Shown: positions 32,235-44,422 of the stretch, piece by piece | Position numbering within the stretch: position 1 is the first letter of the stretch | Layout of the letters: each line of letters begins with the position of its first letter | Assembly: GCA_949358305.1 (NCBI GenBank) | Contig: OX442316.1 | Location: forward strand, 13,640,001 to 13,704,000 | DNA length: 64,000 nucleotides | DNA from: Strigamia acuminata | Lineage: Eukaryota > Arthropoda > Chilopoda > Geophilomorpha > Linotaeniidae | Direction of reading: 5' to 3' | The notes under the pieces: generated by a model | What the model was told of the DNA's origin: nothing | The model's database searches: none | The model's input: only the letters and a program-made list of their open reading frames with translations | Program-made: the position numbers and the translations under genes

Positions 32235-32325
32235 GTCAATGAAGCAGTGGATGTCGTCATCAATGAAGCAGTGGATGTCGTCATCAATGAAGCAGTGGAT
32301 GTCGTCATCAATGAAGCATTTGCTG
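32235..32325 (+). repeat. 24-bp tandem repeat at the array's 3' edge
   Basis: Three full copies and a partial copy of AATGAAGCAGTGGATGTCGT-CATC directly after the last intron-like segment, whose acceptor (GTGGAATTTAG, to 32230) is different from that of all other units. Confidence 0.9.
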
Positions 32326-32404
32326 TTTTTTATTTTATTTGTTTTATTTTACTTGTTTTGAGATTGTGTAATTTTCGTTTTAAAATTCTAGAGAAAATTG
32401 TACC

Positions 32405-32640
32405 ACAGTTTGCAAAAAGAGGTGTAAAACAAAAGGATGATAAGAAGAAAAATAACAAAATAAGAACAAGAAAAATGAATAACAAAATAAAAGCAACAAA
32501 ATAAGAACAAGAAAAATGAATAACAAAATAAAAGCAACAAAATAAGAACAAGAAAAGTAACAAAATAAGAAAAAGAAAAATGAATAACAAAATAAAAGCA
32601 ACAAAAAAGAATAACATTAAAATAAAATAAAAGGTGGAGT
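32405..32640 (+). repeat. A-rich tandem repeat
   Basis: Imperfect ~40-base units built from AATAACAAAATAAAAGCAAC and AAAATAAGAACAAGAAAAAT. It is low-complexity; open frames seen on either strand here are a by-product of composition. Confidence 0.85.
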
Positions 32641-33479
32641 TCTGCAATGGGTGATTTTAGATTAAAGCTAAATTTGGCCATACCATAGACAAAAATGGAT
32701 ATTCGATTTAAAAATTGATGGTTAATTAAATGTTTTTGAATAAATTGCTGTCATAGAAGTCAAATAAATATATTTGAATCAGGATCATTCAATCACGAAC
32801 CCAATGTTCGTGGTTGAATATGTTCACAAAACAGAAGGAAAAGAGCGGGGAAGAAGCAAAGAATATTTTAAAAGGAAGATGGAAATGCTAAAGAGCTGAA
32901 TAAAATATAAACATTACGAGTTTATTTTGATTTTGCTTTTATTAATTTTGTACAAAAGATATTTCAATGATAATTGAAGAATACACAAACAATTTGTACA
33001 AATATTCCGCAACACAAGCTGGCGAAACCAAAAATCGAGAGAATAGAGCAAAAATTTAATTTACAAAAAAATTGAATACATTTAAAATAAAATCTCAAAT
33101 GAGTTGCTCCAAATGTTCAAACATCGTTCTAAAAATTGTCCTTAATCTCTCGGCGAGTAAAAACGAAGACATTGTTTTACGTAAATCGCCTGTGTTTGAT
33201 GATAAGCAATTTTTGGGCGGAATTCAATACGGTATTATTTCGCTCAGTCGTCTCTAGATGGCAGGAGCGACCAGAGACAGTTTGCGGTTGGAACACAGTG
33301 ACGCCATCTATGTTTTCAAGTTGCTATTAATTAGGAGTTGAAATTCCTCTGACTTGTGAGCTTGTGAGTGGTGATTATGCTTTGGAAAAAACCCGATTTA
33401 TCGCCCATGAAAGCAATGCAATATGGTATTGTTATATTAATGCTCGGTTTAATCAGGTTTGGCACACCTGCTATAAATT
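32641..33479. other. Unassigned stretch between two arrays
   Basis: Unique-looking AT-rich sequence with no coding segment, splice-linked exons or repeat that I can place. Confidence 0.4.
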
Positions 33480-36340
33480 GAATATGTTTTTTGGATTTAT
33501 TGTACAGATTGAAGCCAGTTTGGATCATGAGCGATAAATTCGGATACGTTTATTGGATTTGCACACTACAGTTTCAACAAGTTTTGCACGCTGGGCGATG
33601 AATTCGAATATGTTTTAGTCGTTTATTTGACTCGCAGTTCAGTAGCACATAGGATGTGTTTTTTAGGTATTCAGTGCAATTTCAGCTTGATTTTGTGCGT
33701 GAGCGATAAATTTGGATGCGTTTTTTGGTTTTGCTGAGTAGTTTCAGCAAGTTTTGCACGGTGGGCGATAACTTCGTATGTGTTTTGTGATACTGCAGTA
33801 AAGTATAGCATGGTAGGCGATAAATTCGGATACATTTATTAGTTTTGCTGCTCGGTTTCGGGGTTACTTTAGAATATGGCCCGCTTCGGAATGGGCCCAA
33901 AATTTGGTTACATACCAAATAAAGCCTACTGAGTCCGAAAATGACACTCAAAAGTGTCGGAAATGAGGATAGGTTAGGTTTAGCACAATAGACAATAAAT
34001 TCGTTTGTGTTTTGTGATTTTGTAGTGTAGTTTTGCACGGTGGGCGATTAATTCGGATGCTTTTTTGGATTTATTGTACGGATTGAAGCTAGTTTTCATC
34101 GTGTGCGATAAAATCGGATGCGTTTTTAGGCTTTGTCGTTTAGTTTCAACCAGTTTTGCACTGTGGGCGATAAATTCGGATGAGTTTTGTGAATAAGCAG
34201 TAAAGTTTAGCACGGTAAACGATAAATTCGGATGTGTTTTGTGGATTTGCAGTGAAGTTTTGCACGGTAGGCGATAAATTCGGATGTGTTTTGTGGATTT
34301 GCAGTGAAGTTTTGTACGGTAGGCGATAAATTCGGATGTGTTTTGTGGATTTGCAGTGTGAAGTTCCAACAAGTTTAGCACGGTAGGCGATAAATTCGGA
34401 TGCTTTTTTGGATTTTTTTTATGGATTGAAGCTTGTTTTGTACCGTGGCCGATAAATTCGGATGCATTTTATGAATTTGCAGTTGAGTTTCAACAAGTTT
34501 TGCACGATGGGCGATAAATTCGAATGCATTTTATGAATTTGCAGTTGAGTTTCAACAAGTTTCGCAACTTGGCCGATAAATTCGGATGCATTTTATGAAT
34601 TTGCAGTTGAGTTTCAACAAGTTTTGTACGATGAGCAATAAATTCGTATGCATTTTATGAATTTGCAGTTGAGTTTCAACAAGTTTTGATTGGTGGGCGA
34701 TATATTCGGATGCATTTTATGAATTTGCAGTTGAGTTTCAACAAGTTTTGATTGGTGGGCGATAAATTCGGATGCATTTTATGAATTTGCAGTTGAGTTT
34801 CAACAAGTTTTGCACGATGGGCGATAAATTCGAATGCATTTTATGAATTTGCAGTTGAGTTTCAACAAGTTTCGCAACTTGGCCGATAAATTCGGATGCA
34901 TTTTATGAATTTGCAGTTGAGTTTCAACAAGTTTTGTACGATGAGCAATAAATTCGTATGCATTTTATGAATTTGCAGTTGAGTTTCAACAAGTTTTGAT
35001 TGGTGGGCGATATATTCGGATGCATTTTATGAATTTGCAGTTGGGTTTCAACAAGTTTTGATTGGTGGGCGATAAATTGGGATGCATTTTATGAATTTGC
35101 AGTTGAGTTTCAACAAGTTTTGCAACTTGGCCGATAAATTCGGATGCATTTTATGAATTTGCAGTTGAGTTTCAACAAGTTTTGTACGGTGGGCGATAAA
35201 TTCGGATGCTTTTTTGGATTTATTGTACGAATTGAAGCTAGTTTTACTCGTGGGCGATAAATTCGGATATATTTTATGAATTTGCTGTTTAGTTTGTACA
35301 AGTTTTGCACGGTGGACGATAAATTCGGATGTGTTTTGTGAATTTGCAGTGAAGTTCCTACAAGTTTAGCACGACAGGTGATAAATTCGGATTCATTTAT
35401 TGATTTTGCTGTTTAGTTTCTGCAAGTTTTGCACCGTGGGCGATAAATTCGGATGGATTTATTGTACAGATTGAAGCTTGATTTGCATGGTGGGCGTTAA
35501 ATTCGGATGCATTTTTGGATTTATTGTACAGATTGAAGCTTGATTTGCATGGTGGGCGTTAAATTCGGATGCATTTTTGGATTTTTTTGTACGGATTGAA
35601 GCTTGTTTCGCATGGTGTGCGATAAATTTGGATGCATTTTTTGATGTGTAGTTTCAGCAAGTTTTGCACGGTGGCTGGGAAATTCGGATCCTTTTTTGGA
35701 TTTATTGTACAGATTGAAGCTAGTTTTGATCGTATGCGATAAATGCGGATGTGTTTATTGGTTTTGCTGTGTAGTTTCAACAAGTTTTGCATTGTGGGCA
35801 ATAAATTCGGATTCGGATGTGTTTTGTGAATTTGCAGTTAAGTTCCAACAAGTTTAGCACGGCAGGCGATAAATTTGAATTGGTTCATTTCTTGTACTGT
35901 TGAGTTTCAACAAGTTTTGCATTGTGAGCGATAAATTCGGATTCAATTTTTGGTTTTGCTGTTGAGTTTCAACAAGTTTTGCATTGTGAGCGATAAATTC
36001 GGATACGTTTTTTGGATTTGCAGTTCAGCTTCAACAAGTTTCGCACGGTGAGCGATAATTTCGGATAGGTTTGCTAGACTCACAGTTCATTTTCAACAAG
36101 TTTGCACGGTGGGCGATAAATTCGGATACGTTTTTTGGATTTGTAGTTCAGTTTCAACATGTTTTGCCCGGTGGACGATAAATTCGGATACGCTTTATGA
36201 ATTTGCAGTTCGGATATATTTATTAAAACTACAGTGGTGTTTTAGCTAGTTTAGCACAGTGGGTGTTAAATTCGGACGCGTTTTTTGAGTCTACAGTTCA
36301 GTTTCAACATGTTTTGCACGGTGGGCGATAAATTTGGTGG
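33480..36340 (+). repeat. 62-bp satellite-like array
   Basis: About 45 units of roughly 62 bases, with the best-conserved core GGGCGATAAATTCGGATGCA followed by TTTTATGAATTTGCAGTTGA and GTTTCAACAAGTTTTGCAC. Outer units are diverged and of variable length; the centre (34500-35100) is regular. One block of five units (34500-34809) is repeated as a whole at 34810-35100. A non-repeat piece of about 120 bases interrupts it near 33860-33985. There is no open frame of note. Confidence 0.95.
34500..35100 (+). repeat. 310-bp higher-order repeat within the 62-bp array
   Basis: Five distinguishable 62-bp variants occur in the same order twice, exactly 310 bases apart. The variants are marked by TGCACGATGG, TCGCAACTTGG, TGTACGATGAGCAATA, GGCGATATATTC and GGCGATAAATT(C/G)GG. 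The order breaks after the second copy. Confidence 0.85.
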
Positions 36341-36411
36341 TAAATTTTTATTTATTAAATTAAAATATAAGCGAATAAATTATTAATTTTTGTTTTCTTT
36401 GATTTGCACAG

Positions 36412-36779
36412 CCGCCTTGGAATAAGGAATGCGTTGGAGGGTGTATGGATTTATGTATTCGTGATGGATGCGGAAGGTATTGTAAGTTGATTCTGAGGAT
36501 ACCAAATCATCACCTCAGAAAATAATTTTGAAAATTTTATTTTTATTCCTGACTGTAGGCTCTACCTGTTGTGCCATAATAATAATTTTGAATGGATCTG
36601 AAAATGTGAAGTTCATTATTTTTTTGGATTTCCTAACTATCATAAAAATAAATAAATATTTGAATAAACGATGGACATTTTTACAGAATTATGCTGTTGT
36701 TGAGATTATTAAAAAAATTATTTCACATCGAATAGTGGCAAGAAGAAACATAAAAGGAGGGAAATGGCACCTTTTATAA
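36412..36779 (+). other. Candidate two-exon cysteine-rich coding fragment (unproven)
   Basis: Directly after the satellite, a TTTGATTTGCACAG acceptor opens an exon (36412-36481) with no stop, reading PPWNKECVGGCMDLCIRDGC-GRY and ending in a perfect GTAAGT donor. The next acceptor (CTGACTGTAG, to 36558) restores the frame, gives C-S-T-C-C and stays open to a stop at 36777-36779. Spacing is C-x3-C-x3-C-x4-C-x3-C-x2-C-C. The remaining ~70 residues are hydrophobic and lysine-rich and look like translated AT-rich DNA. No start exon was found and I recognise no family. Chance is a real alternative. Confidence 0.2.
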
Positions 36780-38640
36780 TAATACATAAATAATCAAATA
36801 ATAAATAATTAAAAATAAGTATATTTTAATACTCGTATTGGTTTATTCTTGGCGCCGGACGGTATTTCTTTATTTTTTCGTTGAACTGTATTTCATAAAT
36901 AAGTAAAAAAACACATAATAAGCAAAATAGGGACCGCGCGGAATAGGGATCTCAAATAAGTGGAATAGGGATGCGCGGAAATATTTCGCGCGGAAATGGG
37001 CATTGCCGGTTAAAACCACATTATTTAATTAATAATTTTTTTTTTTTATAATAATCAGGCTTTATTCACAATAATAAATTTGTCCATTCATCCACCAGCT
37101 CCACAAAACTACATCAAAATTTTACGTGATCACGAGTGTACAATTAAAATCAAATGTTTCAAGTCCAGAATAAAAATACAAACAAACCGACACTCTGAAT
37201 TCACCACAATTTTCATCAAACATTTTCAATTCAACATCAATAACTTACCACTCAAACAAATCTGCCAAAAAAACAAATCTGCTTTAAAGTGCGTAAACAC
37301 TAAAAAGAAAAAGAAAAAAGAAATCAATTAAAACACCAAATTACCTCAAGTGGTTCCATCGACCCTCGGTGTCCTCGCTGCTGCCTGTCCAATGAGTTTC
37401 GACTGATGACCAGGTTCTATTCCGAAACTCACCTTCCCTCGCAAATGCAAGAACCACACGGATAATCACTTCCACTCAGATCAGCAAACTGACAAAGCTG
37501 GATTTCCTAGCCGTAAGTACCCGGTTAGCCAATGATATCAGAGATCCTCGAGGACTTGATCAAGTGCCTGGTATGCCCGGTTAGCCAAAAAGAAAACGGA
37601 AGACCCTCCTCCCAGACTAAACCATAGATGCCAATTTGTGAGAAAATGATTATTCACGAACAAATGCAGGAAAAACAAGAACAATCGCATTACCCCTGAT
37701 TGTAAATGAAAGATTGTTCCTCCTGGGCTAAACCAGATGACAATGTGAGGCAAAGGATTATCCCTGTTTTTCATACATTTTCCCGATCTATCTACATTTC
37801 CGAAGAGAAAAATTTAATTTGAACCAATTTCTTTTTGATTCCTCCGGTCACCAGTAGAACATTGGAGGATATTGGTGGATTTGAATGTTTGAATTCTGTC
37901 CGGGAACACAACAAAATAAAAATTAGAAACCACGAATTTCATTTTCTCTAGAAATGATGAAAATGTTTGACATAAATTGTGGAGAAATTTTAGTTGTTGT
38001 GAAATATTACATTAAAAAGAAAAATAATTTGTGTGTTTGGTTATGTTTCGGATTGTGCATCGACGCTGGTGAGATTCAAATATGGCTGTGTGGGTGAAAC
38101 AACTTACAGCATGCATTTTCTAAACAAAAAAGTAAAAATGCAAGAATTTTTTAATTTGTTCAGCAATAAATTGTTAATTTTGAAAAATGTACTCACCCAA
38201 ATGCATTTTGACGATACGCAAACTCCATTTCCGATGTTATTGAGGTGGATGCTCAAAGATTTGATTTTTAAAAATACCAACCAATGCGGGAACTTGCCGG
38301 TCGTGACGACGCACCATTCTTCTACCCACAATCCATCCCGATCCATCCCGATTGTTGTTTCGGTTCATATCGTTCTTACAGTAAAGTTCCGCCCACCTCG
38401 ACACTTTCAAAGGAATAAAATAAAATTTTAATTTGTTTATTTTTTTCAAAACAAAAATCCTTGTCTAAAATAACTCGGCTTACCAACAAAAATTTAGCAC
38501 TACCGGTACCGTAAATCCATAAAGACAGCGGCGCCAGCATGCGGAGCAATACCTCAACTAAGGAGTTTCGCTACTTCTCTTCTATATACAGCGTGTTCAG
38601 ATCTCCATGTGCTTAGCTTTTTCCATAATACTGCTTTACC
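36780..38640. other. Unassigned region before POLR1B
   Basis: No supported gene. 36930-37010 has short CGCGCGGAAT and GGAATAGGGA repeats. 37515-37745 has two imperfect copies of a segment around CCGGTTAGCC and around CTAAACCA(TA)GATG-CAAT. The last ~200 bases are less AT-rich and should hold the POLR1B promoter and 5' UTR. Confidence 0.45.
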
Positions 38641-41600
38641 ATGGCGGAATCCAGTTTAAATATGAATCTCAATCAGAAACATTTAACAAATCTAGACTAT
38701 AATGAAATACCATCATCCATTCTACCGGTACGATTATACTTATTAATTTTTTACAAAGGATTTATTGATTATCGTTTCCCATTTAGGAATTGAAAGCACT
38801 GGGTAAACCACACGTGGATTCTTTTAATTACATTTTAAAAGGAGGATTAGTCAATGCCATCGAAGTATGTATTTTTTTCTATAAAGAACTAAAAATTTTT
38901 TTTTTTTTTAAATTGAATATCGAATGTATAGTTTTCTGTTTTTAGGATATTCCACCGATTGAATTTTCAACGCCAAATGGAGAGAAAATTAGTATCAAAT
39001 TGACTGTAAATATTATACGAGAATTATCGTTTGTCATTAAATAATTGAATGTTTTTTTCTTTTCTTTTTTAGGATGCCAGTATTGCCAAACCTATGGTGC
39101 CGAGTGGCACTGCTCGTGTGTCAACCAATTTAGTTTATCCGTCTGAAGTGAGTATTTTGAATGATTTTTGTACATATGTATTAACTAACTATTTTATTTA
39201 TTTTTTAGTGTCGTCAACGGAAAACTACTTACAAAGGTCGACTTACCGTGAGACTTTCCTGGAAAAAAAATGGAAAATTTCAAGAGTCGTTCGAAAGGAA
39301 TTTGGGTGAAATTCCCATCATGTTGATGGCAAGAAAAGAAACCAAGAGAGTCGTCATTTTTTATTCATTTACAATTTTTATTTGTTTATTTTTAAAATTT
39401 AGAGCGAGGCGTGTAATTTAACCAAATTGGCCCCATCCGATTTGATCAAGCACGGCGAAGATGCCAAAGTGCGTAAACAGTTTTTCTTAAGTTTGTACTT
39501 TTTTAAAAAATATATTTTGTTTTATTGATTAGGAAATCGGAGGATATTTTGTTATAAATGGCATCGAAAAAATGTTGCGAATGCTAATCGTTCCTAGAAG
39601 AAATTATGTAAGATCGATATTATTCATACTTTCAATAATTAATTAGTGTTATTTAATTTTAGCCGGCTGCAATTGTGAAACAGGCTTGGAAACAACGAGG
39701 AAAACACTATTCGGAATTTGGAATAGCTATACACTCGGTCCGAGATGACCATGCATCAAATGTATATTTTTTAAAAACGATTAAGTTTCTGAAATTGAAA
39801 TTTATTTAAATTTTTTCTTCTACAGAATATGGTACTTCACTACCTTAATGACGGACCCTGCACACTGATGTTTTTCTACGAAAAAGAAATGTTTTTTGTG
39901 CCCGTGATATTAATTCTAAAGGCACTAATAGACGTGTGCGATTACACTATTTACACCGATTTAATCAATGGAAGAGAAGATGATAATTTCTTTAAAGGGT
40001 AAAAAAAAAAATTTTGTTTATATTAACAAACGATGTTATTATTATTTATTAATTTAGGTCGATAAAAGTTATGTTGCGTGCGCTTCAGGATGAAAACTTA
40101 CTGAATCACAACGACGTCTGCAATTACATCGGCGAAAGGTTTCGCATAAAACTTTATCTACCGGATTGGTACACCAATTTCGAAGTGACGCAGTTCCTGT
40201 TGCGCCAGGCTGTTTGCATTCATTTGGACACGAATAAAGCCAAATACGATCTCTTAATGTACGAAAAACGTTCAATTTTAGCGAATATTTGCTAATTAAT
40301 CGCCGTTTTTATTTAGATTTATGACGAGAAAATTATTTACCTTGGTGCAACGACAGTGCATGGAGGAAAGTGCTGATAATCCGATCAATCAAGAACTACT
40401 ACAAGGAGGATGTTTATATCTCATGGTTTTAAAAGTAATTAATTCACAATTAATTTAAAATACATATTTGTTTAATTAAAAGATATATTTATTTAACTAG
40501 GACAGACTTACTGAGTGGCTGCAAAATGTGAAAAAAAATTTAATGAAGAAACTCAAGATAGCTGGCGCTGTGTATACATTGAAGCAAAGTAAGAAAATCC
40601 GAAACAAAAACAACAAAAATTAATTTGTTGATTTCAGTCGACGTTTTGTCCGCCGTGTCGAGAGCAACCGAACTTGGCAGATCAATGGGAAATTTTTTAG
40701 CTACGGGAAATTTAGTTTCTCGATCAGGTTTAGGCTTGCTCCAAGTGAGATAAAAATAAATTTAAATAAATCTCAATTAATTGTAATAATTTTATTTAGA
40801 ATACCGGCTTGTCAGTGGTGATGGATAAAATTAATTATTTACGATTTCTCTCGCATTACCAATCAATTCATCGAGGCTCAGTGTTTGCAGATATGAGAAC
40901 AACTGCGGTTAGGAAACTGAGACCCGAGGCTTGGGGTATACAAGAAATGCCAATACAAAATAAAACTACGGATGTTAATTTAAAAAAAAATCTTTTTTTA
41001 GGCTTCATCTGTCCGGTACACACACCCGATGGTGCCCCGTGTGGTCTTCTTAATCATTTAACTACGGAATGCAGGGTAATAAATTCGATTTTTTAAAAAT
41101 TAAACAAATAATGAAAGTTTTTCAATCGTTAGGTTGTTTCAACTCATTCGTGCACGTCACATTACCCGCCGTTATTCGGTCAATACGGTCTTTTTGGTTT
41201 ATCGCATCCCACCGCTGCTCCGTATAGCGACTGTTATTCCGTTTTACTCAACGGGGAAGTTTTAGGTTGGATTGAGGATAAACATGCGGAGAATTTTTGC
41301 GAAGTATTGAGGAAATTTAAAGTTTGCAACGAAGAAAACGTACGTCTAATCGTCAATTTGATATTTATTTACGTTATACTCACGTTATTTACTCGTTTAT
41401 TGATTTTCTTTTAGGTTTCACCGTATTTAGAAATCGTGTTTGTGCCAAAAACTAAATGGGCGTCGTTGTATCCGGGAATTTTTTTGTTCACAACAACGGC
41501 GCGAATGATGCGACCTGTCAGAAATTTAAGATTTAACAAGACTGAATTTATAGGCACTTTTGAGCAGATCTATTTGGATATTTGCGTCAAAATAGACGAG

Positions 41601-43499
41601 GCTTACGAAGGGGTAATTAGAAATTAGACAAACGTCGAGTCGTACCGGTAGTTTGATTTAAATTTATTTAAAAAATTGTTTTATTAGCACACGACGCATC
41701 AGGAAATCAAAAAATCAAATATTATGAGCTTATTAGCAAATATGGTACCGTTTTCGAATTACAACCAAAGTCCACGTAACATGTATCAGTGTCAAGTACG
41801 TTTTTTTCAAATTTTATGCGATTTTCCTTTATTAATCTTTTTTATTTAGATGGCGAAACAAAGTATGGGAACGCCGAATCATTCGTTGCAGTTCAAACCC
41901 GACAACAAAGTGTACAGATTGATGACGCCGCAGTCGCCATTAGTAAGACCCGCGATTTACGATCGGTACGAGATGGATGACTACGCCACCGGTACTAATG
42001 CGATTGTTGCTGTCATTTCTTACACGGTGAGTCGTTATTTTAAGGCAATTGATCGAACGATTATTAAATTAAATGTTACCGCAATTAGGGCTACGACATG
42101 GAAGATGCCATGGTGATAAATAAAGCATCGATCGACAGAGGATTCGCGCACGGAACCATTTACAAATCGGAATTCATCGATTTAACGAAAATGGACAATT
42201 GCTTTTTCGGACTCAAAAAGGGCGGTGGGGACGTTATTAGTGCTAAAATCGACCAAGATGGCTTGCCACACGTCGGCGTGTTTTTAGAAAATGGCGATCC
42301 CTTTTATAGGTATTTGAATAAAAATAAATAAATTCTTTAAAGTTTATTTATTTATTTATTATATTTTTACAGTTACATCGATGACAATAACAACAAAGAA
42401 GGAAAAATTGTGTATTATAAGGCGTCTGAAGCGGCTCACGTGGATGCCGTCAGGCTTGTTGGGGGTGACTCTGGTGGAGATCCTTCTCGGAAAGCCCACA
42501 TCACGCTTAGAATCAGAGTGAATATTTAATTAATCGTCTTCCGAAATGTATATTTAAATTTAAATTTTTTTTTTTTTAGAGATTGCCCGACGTTGGTGAT
42601 AAATTCGCCAACCGACACGGACAGAAAGGGGTTTGCAGTATGCGGTATCCGATGCAAGACTTGCCCTTCACCGAAAGCGGAATGGTGCCCGACATCATTT
42701 TCAATCCCCACGGATTTCCGTCTCGAATGACGGTCGGAATGCTCATCGAGACGATGGCCGGCAAATCTGCCGCTACTCATGGAATCATCCACGACGCGAC
42801 GCCGTTTAATTTTTCCGAGGAAGAGACGGCCATTGATTATTTCGGCGAATGTTTAAAAATTGGTACAAAAGAAATGATTTGGTAAAAATTAATTTTTAGT
42901 TTTTTAAAAATTAATTTCGCTTCTATACAGCTGGTTTTAATTACTTCGGGAACGAGAGGATGTACAGTGGAATTACCGGCGAAGAATTGGAAGCCGATAT
43001 CTTCTTCGGCGTCATTTATTATCAACGATTGCGGCACATGGTGGCCGATAAGTTTCAAGTGAGGAGTTTGGGAGCGATCGATCAGATCACGCATCAACCC
43101 ATCAAGGGGCGTAAACGAGGCGGTGGAATTCGTTTTGGTGAAATGGAGAGAGATTCGCTCATCGCGCATGGCACGTCGTATCTTCTTCAGGACCGGCTTT
43201 TCCATTGCTCCGACGGCTCCGTGGTAAATATTGAAATTTTGTCGTTTTTGGTGGGATTTTAATTTTTTTTTTCCTTTTAATTTCAGGAATACATCTGTAC
43301 AAAATGCGGTAGTCTCTTGTCGCCCCTCACGGAACTGCCCAAATTTCGTAATTTAGAGGACACTGCGCAGTGGAAATGCAAATCGTGCAATTCTAAAGAA
43401 CACATTGAAAAAATTGCCATTCCGTATGTTTTTAAGTATTTGTGTTGTGAATTAGCCGCGATTAATATCAAGGTGGTTCTCGAGACGACAAAACAGTGA
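38641..43499 (+). CDS. POLR1B: RNA polymerase I second-largest subunit (RPA2/RPA135)
   Basis: Forms, with RPA1, the catalytic core of nucleolar Pol I, which makes the large pre-rRNA. Exons: 38641-38727, 38787-38864, 38946-39005, 39073-39147, 39209-39328, 39403-39468, 39533-39607, 39663-39761, 39826-39998, 40058-40258, 40317-40434, 40501-40588, 40638-40744, 40800-40935, 41002-41075, 41133-41339, 41415-41612, 41688-41795, 41850-42026, 42089-42309, 42373-42517, 42580-42862, 42931-43223, 43287-43499. The 1133 residues compare with ~1135 in human. Motifs in order: [84 protein letters not shown], and a C-terminal zinc ribbon (Cys1067, 1070, 1094, 1097). The intron at 39329-39402 starts GC rather than [14 protein letters not shown] and the Pol I-specific length separate it from Pol II and III subunits. 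Confidence 0.97.
39329..39402 (+). other. POLR1B: GC-AG intron in POLR1B
   Basis: Exon 5 ends IPIMLM and exon 6 begins SEACNLTKL, matching the length of the human segment exactly. The donor is ATG/GCAAGA, a GC-type site. The next GT downstream (GTCGTC, at 39353) would add nine residues not seen in relatives. Confidence 0.75.
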
Positions 43500-44033
43500 T
43501 TATTTTTGCATAAAAACGATTAAAAATCATGAAAACATATTGGAATTGTTTGGTTTTGTTTCGCGAGGTCATGGGTTTATCGGCAACAAGAAAGTTAAAA
43601 TTAGCGTGTCCCAAATTCAGGATTAACTCGAGTTTGACATGTTGCCAATTATTTAAAGGAAGAAAAATAAATGTTTCGATACAAACGAGACTAAATATTG
43701 TTTTGGTTAAATTAATTTCCATATAATTTCCTTAAGTTAGTTACAATTGGCAGTTTTGTGTGATTACAGTTTGGCTCAGAAGAATTATAAATTTACATCA
43801 ATATATCATCAGAAAAATCGTCTATCTTTAAATTATACGGAAATCTAAGTATTCTACAACCAATTTGTCCAGTTGGTTCATTAAAACCACTCAAAATTAC
43901 ATTTTTTGACCTCCTGCTGTCTACTAAATCTCAAACAAATCCTTTTTTTTTAATTTATAATTATCAATTAATCTTTAAAATTCTTTTCACTGACTAATGG
44001 CAATAAATTATACGAATCCTAAAACGGGACCGA
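43500..44033. other. Convergent 3' ends of POLR1B and cytochrome c
   Basis: The two genes converge here. AATAAA at 43666-43671 is the likely POLR1B poly(A) signal. No clear minus-strand signal for cytochrome c was found. No further gene. Confidence 0.5.
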
Positions 44034-44422
44034 TTACTTAGTTGCTACTTCGAGGTATGCAATAAGATCAGCTCGTTCTTGTGGTTTCTTCAATCCGGCG
44101 AAAACCATTTTAGTACCCGGGATGTACTTCTTTGGATTCTCTAGATATTCAAACAACGTATCCTTGTTCCAGGTGATGCCTAAAAAAATATTTATTTATC
44201 TGTGCGTTTTATATTTTTATATTTTTTAAATATTTGTTTACCTTTGCCTTTGTTTGCGTCGGAATAGGCAAAGCCCTTAGCTTGCCCAGTTTTACGTCCC
44301 ACCATACCATGAAGATTTGGCCCAACTTTGTGCTTTCCACCAGCCTCAACTGTGTGACATTGAGCACATCTCTGAACGAACAATTTCTTTCCTTTTTCGG
44401 GGTCACCGGCCGGCACAGGCAT
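44034..44422 (-). CDS. CYCS: Cytochrome c
   Basis: Intermembrane-space haem protein carrying electrons from complex III to complex IV and triggering apoptosome formation when released. Two exons: 44422-44242 and 44179-44034; 108 residues, the usual length. The haem site is Cys19-Ala-Gln-Cys22-His23 ([20 protein letters not shown]), the axial ligand is Met85 in [10 protein letters not shown], and the conserved [11 protein letters not shown] block is intact. The N-terminal extension [13 protein letters not shown] is of arthropod type. The single intron splits the Gly codon of KGKG-ITW. Bases just before the ATG on this strand (TTTTTCCCAAATAG) could be a splice acceptor, so an untranslated first exon further upstream is possible. 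Confidence 0.98.

Noticed and set aside
32330-32681. Hydrophobic minus-strand frames over the A-rich repeat
   Set aside because: Phe/Leu-rich translation of a low-complexity A-rich repeat; no membrane-protein features beyond composition.
33682-35801. Minus-strand frames in the 62-bp array
   Set aside because: The unit is not a multiple of three, so frames shift between units; these are satellite by-products.
37538-38449. Possible gene between the satellite and POLR1B
   Set aside because: Several 70-130-codon frames overlap on both strands, but none has a recognisable domain or splice-linked neighbours.
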